A stretch of 7,052 bases of DNA from an uncultured Clostridia bacterium. Its GTDB lineage: Bacteria > Bacillota > Clostridia > Christensenellales > Borkfalkiaceae. Of the stretch, positions 1 to 6,069 are shown one piece after another. The notes under the pieces are model-generated. The model was not told where the DNA came from and made no database searches. It saw only the letters and a program-made list of their open reading frames with translations. The position numbers and the translations under genes are program-made. The first letter of the stretch is position 1. Every line of letters starts with the position of its first letter. The stretch covers positions 1 through 7,052 of the forward strand of contig CANREU010000083.1 of the NCBI GenBank assembly GCA_947629725.1, written 5' to 3'.

Positions 1-329
1 CGAGGCAGCTCCTCGGGCAGCTGAAACAGCTGCAAAAGCAGGCGGGCGGGAGGTTCGTCGTCGCGGCAAAAAGCGAATACGGGGCGCAGATCCGCACCTA
101 TCAGCGCTCGTTCGGGCTCGTCCTCGAGAAGCTCGGGATAGGGCGGAAGGGCTTTCACTCCCTCCGCCACACCTTCGCGACGCGGGCCCTCGAGATCGGT
201 ATGGACGTGAAGACCCTCTCGGAGATCCTGGGGCACCGCGATCCGACGGTCACCCTGCGGAGATACGCCCATTCCCTCCTCGAGCACAAGACGGAGATGA
301 TGAACAAAGTCGGCCGCCTCTTCGGGTGA
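1..329 (+). CDS. Tyrosine recombinase/integrase, C-terminal catalytic part (5' end outside the window)
   Basis: This is the end of a site-specific tyrosine recombinase, an enzyme that cuts and rejoins DNA at paired sites through a tyrosine-DNA link. The open frame (codons from position 3) reads without a stop to TGA at 327-329. It shows the catalytic-domain motifs in order: H-S-L-R-H-T-F-A-T, with the His at 156-158 and box II Arg at 165-167; L-G-H, with its His at 234-236; and R-R-Y-A, with the presumed nucleophilic Tyr at 264-266, followed by a short basic C-terminal helix. The box I Arg, the beta-strand Lys and the DNA-binding N-terminal domain lie upstream of the window. A terminator and two inverted repeats follow directly, so I infer that this enzyme acts on those repeats as a promoter invertase. 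A phage, element-type or Xer-like integrase cannot be excluded. The family call is firm; the substrate is inferred. Confidence 0.95.
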   Translation, partial: RQLLGQLKQLQKQAGGRFVVAAKSEYGAQIRTYQRSFGLVLEKLGIGRKGFHSLRHTFATRALEIGMDVKTLSEILGHRDPTVTLRRYAHSLLEHKTEMMNKVGRLFG

Positions 330-340
330 AAGGATAAACA

Positions 341-372
341 AAAAAAATCGGCGGGTCTTTCCCGCCGTTTTT
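341..372 (+). terminator. Intrinsic terminator behind the recombinase gene, probably bidirectional
   Basis: A perfect 7-bp GC stem (CGGCGGG at 349-355 with CCCGCCG at 361-367, loop TCTTT) is followed by five T on the plus strand (368-372). It is preceded by seven A (341-347), which read as a T run on the minus strand. It therefore fits a terminator for the recombinase transcript and also for transcription entering leftward from the segment at 403-533. It starts 12 bases after the recombinase stop codon begins the intergenic region. Confidence 0.9.
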
Positions 373-373
373 C

Positions 374-402
374 GGTACATGGAATAGGCTATTCTATGTA
401 CC
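374..402 (+). repeat. Left inverted repeat / putative recombination site
   Basis: A 29-bp near-perfect palindrome centred on 388, with a single mismatch (G381 against T395). Its outer arm is GGTACATGGAA, the centre TAGGCTA and the inner arm TTCTATGTACC. Two inverted arms around a 7-bp centre is the usual design of a tyrosine recombinase core site. The reverse complement of 375-398 matches 534-557 at 23 of 24 positions, and the central base sets the orientation (TAGGCTA here, TAGCCTA in the right copy). It could instead be an operator for a dimeric regulator. Confidence 0.8.
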
Positions 403-492
403 TACACGAAACTTTCTCTGTGACAAAACACGGCTTTTTGCGGAATTTTTCCCGTAATCTTTGAAAACATTGTAAAAAAACGCCTCTTCCTC

Positions 493-521
493 TTGACTTT
501 CCGCATAAAATGGGATAAAAT
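493..521 (+). promoter_or_regulatory. Sigma-A promoter of the prepilin operon, inside the putative invertible segment
   Basis: The -35 box is TTGACT (493-498), the spacer is exactly 17 bp and the -10 box is TAAAAT (516-521). A stretch rich in A and T (roughly 462-482) lies upstream and could act as an UP-like element. The transcription start is expected near 528, giving a leader of about 87 bases before the ATG at 615. The right inverted repeat occupies roughly +7 to +30 of that leader. Confidence 0.8.
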
Positions 522-533
522 GTAGAATGCAAA

Positions 534-557
534 GTACATAGAATAGCCTATTCTATG
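534..557 (-). repeat. Right inverted repeat / putative recombination site
   Basis: This second copy of the site at 374-402 is centred on 547 and lies in inverted orientation. Bases 537-557 are a perfect 21-bp palindrome around the single base C547. The inner arm GTACATAGAA (534-543) is the one shared best with the left copy, while the outer side diverges after 557. It lies just downstream of the predicted transcription start (about 528), so the transcript from this promoter would begin with this dyad as a hairpin. Confidence 0.8.
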
Positions 558-614
558 GATTTTGGGCTTGCGCCGAAGGCGGCGGAAAGAGTCTGCCGCG
601 GGGGGCAGGGGGCG

Positions 615-3600
615 ATGAAACTTTTTCGGAAACTGAAAAACAGGCGGGGGACGACGCTCATCGAAGTCCTCACGGTCGTGGCGGTCATGGCGCTCATGCT
701 CGGGATCGCCATGCCCAATCTTTTTGCGGAGACGAAGGCGATCGAGGAGACCGCCCTGAATAGCTATGCCCGCGCCGTCGCGGTCGCCGTGCAGAGCAGG
801 CTCTACGGCATGAAAAACGCGGGGACGGCCGACAAGTCCGAATACGATCTCCTCACGGACTATGCTTCGGAGGAGGCGCAGATCGAGGCGGATGAGGGCG
901 AGAAGACCGTAAAATACGTGACCAATTTCGGCGAGAAGGGCGAGGCGGGGAGACAGTATCTTCTCTCGGGCGCCCTCACGGAGACCGGGCTCCTTCAAAA
1001 GGGGAAGATCGTCGTGGTCTACGACCCCGTCACGGCGGACGTGCTGGTAGTTTATTACAGCGAGGCGGTATTTTCCGTTGACGGCCTGTTCCCCACGGTG
1101 AGCGAGGCGTTTTTGGAGGCGAACAAGATCGGGATCTACCGCGGCGAAGGCGCGCCCGAGCTCGTGCACAACCTGAGCCTCCCGAAGTTCGCGGTGGAGT
1201 GGAAGGACGACGACGAGAAATATCTCGAACTCACGATGCGGGGGGAGCCCGATCCGCAGCTCCTCTATAAAAATCTCGGGCTCGAGGTGTATGCCCTCCT
1301 TCCGACGGGGGACCCGCGCGACCCGTGGGACCCTCTCCTCATCTATGCCGAGGGTATCTTTGCGAGCGACTATACGGCGGAAAACGTGACGGACCCAGAC
1401 TATCAAAGGATCCATTCGGAGGAAACGGCGCCTCTCACCCTCGACAAGATCTATCGTAACGACAAGAAACTGCGGTTCGCCATCGACAGCATGGTGGTCC
1501 AGCGGTCGGCGTACAGTGATTCAAAGGGAAATATCCGGCAGAATCTGCACCGCCAGTACGCTCCCGAGAAGGTTTCGGTAACGGAACCCGTCCTCTATCC
1601 GCGCGAGACGGTCTCCAACTGGCTGGACGGGTCGTACAATCCCTACATCTCCTTTGGCATAAACGAGGAGGGTTACGAGATCTCGGAAGATCTTCTCAAA
1701 AAGGTCTCCGTGAAGACGCCCGTCACCGATTATGTCGACCTCGATGAGACGGTGGAGCTGAAAGTGAAACTGTATGTGCTCGAACAGGACGAGACGGGCC
1801 TTTACACGAAGGAGCCCACAAAGGCCGGCGCCGGCGCCCGCTATGTCGCAGACGAAAACTTCGAGCCCGTTGTGATCACGTCCGACAATACCTCTCCGTA
1901 CTTTTATTCCTACAGCAGCAACGAAAAGGAAGTGGCGCTTGCGTCCATGCGCGACCTTCAGAATCTTCACTACGTGTTCGAGGCGGAGAACTGCGATATC
2001 AACAAAGCGCGACTCTATCACGATATCACGTCGCAGCAGCTTTACGAAAAGCTCGTCTCCGTCCGCTATGCGTATCGCAACAAGTTAAGCGGCGTATCCC
2101 CAGAGGATTTTAACACCAATTATTGGCCGAGATACGCCAATTCGGAAAATCTCGCGCTCTTCAGTCTCTACTCCGTTGATTACTCGAAAAGGGGCGGCTT
2201 TACCATAACGGGGAAAAAATCGTCGGGCGGCCGCTATTCCATCGAAGACATTACAATGAGCGGCAACGACATGTCGTTGGGCGGCTGGATCAGATATGCG
2301 AACAACATCACCGTCGAGGACCTCGATATCGTAAACCCCCACATTTGGAAGCATGCGGTCAATAGAGACTTTTTCGTGACGGACGGTAACGGCGAACTCA
2401 ACGGATTCAATGTGCATTGGGACAGCGGCATTTCGGGCGGCCTGTTCGCCATTGCCGACAATTGCACTTTCAAAAACGTTCACTGCTATGTCGACGCCTC
2501 GCGAACGCTCCGCGTAGAAACGGGCGACGACGTCGGGAAAGACACGGGGGATAGGGGAAATACTCCCGTGGTTCAGTGCTTCGTCAGCAATATCGTCGCC
2601 GGCGGACTTGTCGGCATTGCTATCGGTCACGGCAATCAAGCGACAACGTTCGAAAAGTGCAGCGCATCCGTCACGATCGGGTTGACGTTTGAGTCGAATG
2701 TATCCTATGTCGACTATGCGGGCGGGCTTGTCGGCGTTGCGATGGGCAACGTGTCCATCCAAAATTCGTATGGCGCATGCCAGCTCAGCGGCCGCTACTC
2801 GGGCGGGCTTGTCGGCGCCGTAGTAAACGGTAGCTTTTCCAGCAACGTCGACGGCAATGGGATGCTCGAGGCAAATTACCCCGAAGTCAGCGGAACGCTT
2901 ACGATCGACAACAGTTTTTCCGCAGGGCGCATCCAGCGGCAGACGCGGGTGGGGGGAGGCCTCATCGCAGAGATCGCAGAAAGCGCAAAGTTAAAGGTCG
3001 CGGTGAAAGACTGCTATTCCGCCACCGTGTGGGATGTTCTGCCGCCCGTTGCCTATGCGACCTTCGAGGGCGACGAAACGAATTCCTATCTCGCCCAAAA
3101 GGAGATCACGCTCCCCATCACGATGAACACCGGTACGCGCTTTTCCATCACGGGCGACGTGTTCGCGTTGCAAAACAAGGACAACAAAATCGGCAACGCC
3201 GTCAAGACGCCCGGACAGCTGAAACAGATGATCGGGAGCGGCGGGTGGACGGCTTCGGAAAACACTTTGATATGGCGTTGGGCGAACGACGACTATGCCA
3301 CGTCGGGCATCGATACCTTCGGCTCGCATTTGGGCGCGGCCTCCCCAACCTATCCATACCCCATGCCCGCGGGCAACACCTTCTTCCGCGGAGACTGGCT
3401 CGAGGGCGGCGCGAATACCGCGATCGAGGCGGGCGGAGAGACAGAGGTCGCCTTCGATGGCTATTATTGCGCCGTCTACGACTTAAGTTATGATTTTTAT
3501 ATAACACCGGTCGATCCGGGCAGGCTTAAGGAAGTGAAATTCGATTTTTCGGGCGCCGCGCCGCAACTCAACGGGAAGGGACTGGATGCGAGCGGGCAGT

Positions 3601-4040
3601 GGTGGTTGGATACTTGGGACGACAACACCCGAAAGGCATTCCCGTACCTGGAGGACGCCGTGGGATTGACGAACGTCACCTTTGAAGGAGGCGGCAAGGT
3701 AAAGTTCGAGGGCACGCCCTATTACCGTGAAAATTACGATCCCAAAAATGGGTACGGCTTTTATCCGAAGGTCTCCGATGAAGTTGGAGTGGCAACGGCA
3801 TATGTCATCAATTTCGACTATTATTCGGGATATTACGCTTCGCGTATGGCAGACGGGCTCTATCAATATTATCTCATGCTCGACAATGACGTGCAGGCAG
3901 GGAGCGCCGAGAAGATGGTGGGCGACCGCCTCAAGGTGAACAAAGAGGAACTCGAATACGCGATCGGCTACACATCGTTTACGTTCAAAATATCGGGCGC
4001 AGCGCTTTCGTGGAAGAATGGGCACTTTACGGCGGAATGA
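615..4040 (+). CDS. Giant prepilin-type surface protein with GLUG-motif repeat region (1141 aa)
   Basis: The first gene of the operon encodes a protein expected to enter a type IV pilus or pseudopilus-like fibre. From ATG 615 the leader MKLFRKLKNRRG ends at a prepilin peptidase site, followed by TTLIEVL with Glu at mature position 5 and a hydrophobic helix (about residues 13-35). An in-frame ATG at 555 would add 20 residues, but it lies in the recombination site and gives an unusually long leader; the G-rich stretch at 600-612 can serve the 615 start. Pilins and pseudopilins usually have 100-250 residues, so this one is several times longer. Residues about 608-800 carry GLUG-like units: GGLF at 608, GGLVG at 663, 703 and 730, and GGGLIA near 780. 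These are interleaved with short strand and N-S-Y/F-S segments typical of beta-helix adhesins. I see no LPXTG anchor. A role in adhesion is inferred. Confidence 0.88.
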   Translation: MKLFRKLKNRRGTTLIEVLTVVAVMALMLGIAMPNLFAETKAIEETALNSYARAVAVAVQSRLYGMKNAGTADKSEYDLLTDYASEEAQIEADEGEKTVKYVTNFGEKGEAGRQYLLSGALTETGLLQKGKIVVVYDPVTADVLVVYYSEAVFSVDGLFPTVSEAFLEANKIGIYRGEGAPELVHNLSLPKFAVEWKDDDEKYLELTMRGEPDPQLLYKNLGLEVYALLPTGDPRDPWDPLLIYAEGIFASDYTAENVTDPDYQRIHSEETAPLTLDKIYRNDKKLRFAIDSMVVQRSAYSDSKGNIRQNLHRQYAPEKVSVTEPVLYPRETVSNWLDGSYNPYISFGINEEGYEISEDLLKKVSVKTPVTDYVDLDETVELKVKLYVLEQDETGLYTKEPTKAGAGARYVADENFEPVVITSDNTSPYFYSYSSNEKEVALASMRDLQNLHYVFEAENCDINKARLYHDITSQQLYEKLVSVRYAYRNKLSGVSPEDFNTNYWPRYANSENLALFSLYSVDYSKRGGFTITGKKSSGGRYSIEDITMSGNDMSLGGWIRYANNITVEDLDIVNPHIWKHAVNRDFFVTDGNGELNGFNVHWDSGISGGLFAIADNCTFKNVHCYVDASRTLRVETGDDVGKDTGDRGNTPVVQCFVSNIVAGGLVGIAIGHGNQATTFEKCSASVTIGLTFESNVSYVDYAGGLVGVAMGNVSIQNSYGACQLSGRYSGGLVGAVVNGSFSSNVDGNGMLEANYPEVSGTLTIDNSFSAGRIQRQTRVGGGLIAEIAESAKLKVAVKDCYSATVWDVLPPVAYATFEGDETNSYLAQKEITLPITMNTGTRFSITGDVFALQNKDNKIGNAVKTPGQLKQMIGSGGWTASENTLIWRWANDDYATSGIDTFGSHLGAASPTYPYPMPAGNTFFRGDWLEGGANTAIEAGGETEVAFDGYYCAVYDLSYDFYITPVDPGRLKEVKFDFSGAAPQLNGKGLDASGQWWLDTWDDNTRKAFPYLEDAVGLTNVTFEGGGKVKFEGTPYYRENYDPKNGYGFYPKVSDEVGVATAYVINFDYYSGYYASRMADGLYQYYLMLDNDVQAGSAEKMVGDRLKVNKEELEYAIGYTSFTFKISGAALSWKNGHFTAE

Positions 4041-4051
4041 TGGGGGCAGGT

Positions 4052-4717
4052 ATGAAACACGGGAGAACTTTTTGCGAAAAACCGTTCAGGCACGGGGCGG
4101 CGATGATCATCGCCCTCCTCGTCTTCTTCCTCGCCGCGCTCTCGGGGACGATCGTCCTCACGATGTCGGCGTCCAACGCGGGGCGGTACACCCACGAGAG
4201 GGGCGACCAGCAGGCGTACCTCTCCGTCGTCTCGGCGGGCAATCTCATCCTGGATAGGCTCGAAGGACTCTCCATCATCTATCAGGCGAAAGAAGTCGAC
4301 CACAGCCCGCTCACGGAAAACGAGCTTGAGATCATCTATGCGTACAGCAAGGAGGGCGAGCCCGACCTCTTCCTCGCGGACGAGGGCTTCCAGAAGAATC
4401 TGCGTCTTGCGACCCTCAAAGACGCGCCCGACTGGAAGCCCGTGGAATTTTCCCTCTCCGCCCCCCAAAACAGCGGAATGGGGGAGGTTTTCGTCAGTAT
4501 CGAGAAGGTCGGAAACATCTTTTCCTTCCGCCTCTACCATGTGAACGGCTCCGCCCGTAACTATCAGATGACGCTGGAGGTCGGGAGCACTTTCCAAGAG
4601 GGCGCCTATACGCAGGACAACGAGGACAAATATTACAAGCGGCACATGACCTTTGCAACGGAGAGCGCGCAGTTCATCGTGGAGAGGAACGTGCCGTCGG
4701 GAGGTACGGAAGGATGA
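4052..4717 (+). CDS. PilX/GspK-like minor pseudopilin without Glu5 (221 aa)
   Basis: The second operon gene starts 11 bases after the large prepilin stops. From ATG 4052 the product has a basic leader ending in F-R-H-G, then A-A-M-I-I-A-L-L-V-F-F-L-A-A-L-S-G and a hydrophobic helix to about residue 38. Next comes a polar stretch with Q-Q-A-Y-L-S-V-V-S-A-G-N-L-I, resembling the helix after the membrane segment in PilX and GspK proteins. The Glu at mature position 5 is absent, as is common in tip-located GspK-type subunits. The remaining soluble part (about 180 residues) is not recognisable. Other starts are possible: ATG 4037 would make a 4-base ATGA overlap like the two later junctions, ATG 4010 would overlap the previous gene by 31 bases, and ATG 4040 also exists. 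I prefer 4052 for its short leader and the GGGGGCAGG just upstream. Membrane topology is clear; the tip role is inferred. Confidence 0.8.
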   Translation: MKHGRTFCEKPFRHGAAMIIALLVFFLAALSGTIVLTMSASNAGRYTHERGDQQAYLSVVSAGNLILDRLEGLSIIYQAKEVDHSPLTENELEIIYAYSKEGEPDLFLADEGFQKNLRLATLKDAPDWKPVEFSLSAPQNSGMGEVFVSIEKVGNIFSFRLYHVNGSARNYQMTLEVGSTFQEGAYTQDNEDKYYKRHMTFATESAQFIVERNVPSGGTEG

Positions 4718-5034
4718 AAACGATTTGGAAAAAGGCAGTTTCAAGGAGGGGGGAGACCCTCGCGGGGATCCTCGTCGCGATCCTCATCATCGCCGTCTCC
4801 GCCGCACTGTTTGCGACGATGTATTCCGCTTCGATGAACATCAACCTCGCCGCACGGAGGGAGGATGAAGAGTTCTACGAGGCCGTGGGCTTCCTCGAAA
4901 AGATGGAAACGGCGGAGGGGACCTCAAGCTCGAAGGGGGAAGTGCACTACAAATCGGCAAACAGCGAGCAGGACGTCGAAGTGGAATTTTTGACGCAGAG
5001 CGGGCTCACCGTCTATCGGGAGAGCGCATCGTGA
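4714..5034 (+). CDS. Small prepilin-like protein (106 aa)
   Basis: The third operon gene overlaps the previous stop by four bases (ATGA) and has a GGGAGG ribosome binding site at 4699-4704, nine bases from the ATG. The leader MKTIWKKAVSRRG is followed by ETLAGILVAILIIAVS and a hydrophobic helix of about 22 residues. That matches a class III signal, except that mature position 5 is Gly where Glu is expected and Glu stands at position 1. The soluble domain has only about 70 residues: an acidic helix (E-D-E-E-F-Y-E-A-V-G-F-L-E-K-M) and then two short strand-like stretches. Size and order resemble minor pseudopilins of the GspI or ComGE kind, but no diagnostic similarity is visible. It is likely co-translated with its neighbours and inserted in the cytoplasmic membrane before assembly. 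Confidence 0.85.
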   Translation: MKTIWKKAVSRRGETLAGILVAILIIAVSAALFATMYSASMNINLAARREDEEFYEAVGFLEKMETAEGTSSSKGEVHYKSANSEQDVEVEFLTQSGLTVYRESAS

Positions 5035-5534
5035 AGAAGTTTCGCAAAAGGCGGGGGTTCACCCTCACGGAGACCCTCATCTCCGTCCTCCTGCTCGGGT
5101 TCGTCTCGGTCATGGTCACGGTGATGACGTCGGCGATCCTCAATTCCACCGTCACGATGCGGGAGGTCGCGCAGGCCGAGATCCTCGGAAGCGAGGCGCT
5201 CGACAATCTGCAGGGGCAGCTCCGCGTCGCAAAAAACGTCACGGTCGGCGCGGACGGGGACGTCACGTTCGACATCGACGACGCGAACAAGGGCTACACT
5301 TTCGGCGTCGACGCGGGGAAGATCGTCATGGGCAAGATCCCCAAAGAGGGCGAAGTTTTTGCGGGCGACCCCCTCTTTGCGGGCGTCTCCTACGGCAATT
5401 TGCACGTCTCCGAGCTGCAATTTTCCGCGGACGGGGAAACGGTCGGGATCTTCGTTGCTGTCTCCTTCGGCAGCAAAACGCTTTGGCGGGGCAGCGTCTC
5501 CGTGAAGCCTTTGAACGGCCTTCTTACGGCTTAA
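5031..5534 (+). CDS. Prepilin-like minor pseudopilin (167 aa)
   Basis: The last operon gene uses a GTG start that overlaps the stop of the preceding gene by four bases (GTGA). GGGAG at 5018-5022 lies eight bases upstream. The product has a very short basic leader (VKKFRKRRG, first residue Met in the cell) and then F-T-L-T-E-T-L-I-S-V-L-L-L, with Glu at mature position 5, which is a canonical prepilin cleavage and methylation motif. A helix with A-E-I-L-G-S-E-A-L-D-N-L-Q-G-Q-L follows, then a beta-rich C-terminal half ending in S-V-S-V-K-P-L-N-G-L-L-T-A. The layout resembles PilW/GspJ or ComGF-type minor pilins, though I cannot assign a specific family. Its stop is followed by a run of hairpins, so it probably ends the operon. 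Confidence 0.88.
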   Translation: MKKFRKRRGFTLTETLISVLLLGFVSVMVTVMTSAILNSTVTMREVAQAEILGSEALDNLQGQLRVAKNVTVGADGDVTFDIDDANKGYTFGVDAGKIVMGKIPKEGEVFAGDPLFAGVSYGNLHVSELQFSADGETVGIFVAVSFGSKTLWRGSVSVKPLNGLLTA

Positions 5535-5555
5535 CGCACTTTTCTCCCCATGAAA

Positions 5556-5590
5556 GAGGAAGGGGGGCGGATCTTCCGCCCCCCTTCCTC
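5556..5590 (+). terminator. Strong GC hairpin after the prepilin operon
   Basis: A perfect 16-bp stem (5556-5571 with 5575-5590, loop TCT) begins 21 bases after the last stop codon. It contains six consecutive G opposite six C. No T run follows, so it is not a canonical intrinsic terminator. It could stabilise the 3' end, pause polymerase, or belong to the repeat cluster that follows. Confidence 0.6.
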
Positions 5591-5957
5591 ATACCGAGCG
5601 AAGCGAGTGTATCTTGAAAGATCCACTCGACCCTACGGGGCTCGGAATGAGGGACGGGGTGAGGTGGAATGAGGGGAAACTTGCCCTCGCCTTTCGACCA
5701 ACCCAAGCCCTACCCTTCCGTTGGAAGGGGAGGGTGGCACGGCTTGCCGTGACGGATGGGGATGGAAGTACGACCATCAAGGATCCCCACCACCGCCTAC
5801 GGCGGAGCCTCCCCTTTGAAAAAGGGTAGGCCTTTTTGATTTGCAGGACGGGGCGCCGAGAGAGGGCGGCTCCCAACCAAGCCTTGTCTCCCCCCTTATA
5901 CTTGAGGGGGGAGGGTAGGGTGAGGGGTGCAAAACCTGCCCCCCTTGAAGGGGTGCG
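5591..5957. repeat. Hairpin-rich non-coding cluster between the prepilin operon and rny
   Basis: No gene is supported here: the open frames are short, in several frames at once, and lack ribosome binding sites. Instead the DNA is a chain of dyads. A nested three-armed fold spans 5594-5645. A 12-bp stem with one mismatch is at 5708-5719/5723-5734. CACGGC/GCCGTG is at 5738-5751, CCGCC/GGCGG at 5793-5805, a terminator-like stem at 5807-5831, an 8-bp C6/G6 stem at 5888-5895/5906-5913, and CCCC/GGGG at 5941-5953. Two sub-units look related (5698-5737 and 5873-5920): each starts CCAACC(C)AAGCC and ends with GGGGAGGGT after a C-rich/G-rich stem. This resembles dispersed intergenic repeats of gut Bacillota, but family membership is from general recollection. 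Confidence 0.6.
5807..5837 (+). terminator. Terminator-like hairpin with T run
   Basis: A stem of eleven positions with one mismatch (5807-5817 with 5821-5831, loop GAA) is followed by CC... the last stem base and then five T at 5833-5837. Within the hairpin cluster it is the only dyad followed by a T run, so it is the best candidate for the real transcription stop of the prepilin operon on the plus strand. Confidence 0.55.
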
Positions 5958-6019
5958 CGAATGCCCCCGTTTCCCCGCAAGAATTTTTGCAAAAGGTGAT
6001 ACAACATCCTGTTATCTTC

Positions 6020-6048
6020 TTGACAATCGCCCCGAAATCTTGTATAAT
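6020..6048 (+). promoter_or_regulatory. Consensus sigma-A promoter of rny
   Basis: TTGACA (6020-6025), a 17-bp spacer and TATAAT (6043-6048) match the sigma-A consensus at every position. Transcription should start near 6055, giving a leader of about 80 bases. The boxes lie just after the end of the hairpin cluster and on AT-richer DNA. This promoter makes rny expression independent of the prepilin operon. Confidence 0.93.
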
Positions 6049-6069
6049 CAAGGAGACAATGGCGTAATT

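Larger units (their letters stand above)
374..557. other. Putative invertible promoter segment (phase switch)
   Basis: Two inverted copies of a palindromic site, with centres 159 bp apart, enclose AT-rich DNA that stands out from the GC-rich genes on both sides. The segment holds one strong rightward promoter (493-521) and no leftward promoter of similar quality. It sits between a tyrosine recombinase gene and a surface-structure operon. Size, repeat length and neighbours resemble inversion switches known from Clostridioides difficile (cwpV, flagellar operon), which span some 150-200 bp with repeats of about 20 bp. If recombination occurs at the two centres, the promoter would move to the minus strand with -35 at 437-442 and -10 at 414-419, aimed at the terminator at 341-372. 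The present orientation is read as ON. Inversion itself is inferred. Confidence 0.7.

Noticed and set aside
374..557. Reading the two sites as attL and attR of an integrated element
   Set aside because: Only about 130 bp with a promoter and no genes lie between them, and they match better as inverted than as direct repeats.
555..614. ATG at 555 as start of the large prepilin
   Set aside because: It sits inside the right inverted repeat and would put 20 extra residues before an otherwise standard 12-residue prepilin leader.
402..1415. Long open frame on the minus strand (337 codons)
   Set aside because: It lies opposite the prepilin gene, crosses the putative recombination segment, is rich in Arg, His and Leu as expected from antisense GC-rich DNA, and has no promoter or ribosome binding site.
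3029..3493. Overlapping plus-strand open frames inside the large prepilin gene
   Set aside because: They are out-of-frame shadows with Arg-rich translations and no initiation signals.
5589..5876. Short open frames in the hairpin cluster on both strands
   Set aside because: They run through stems and loops in several frames, have no ribosome binding site, and their translations are basic and repeat-derived.
6051..6067. Two-codon mini-frame (AGGAG, then ATG GCG TAA) in the rny leader
   Set aside because: The predicted transcription start falls within its ribosome binding site, so it is probably chance; it could be revisited if the start maps further upstream.
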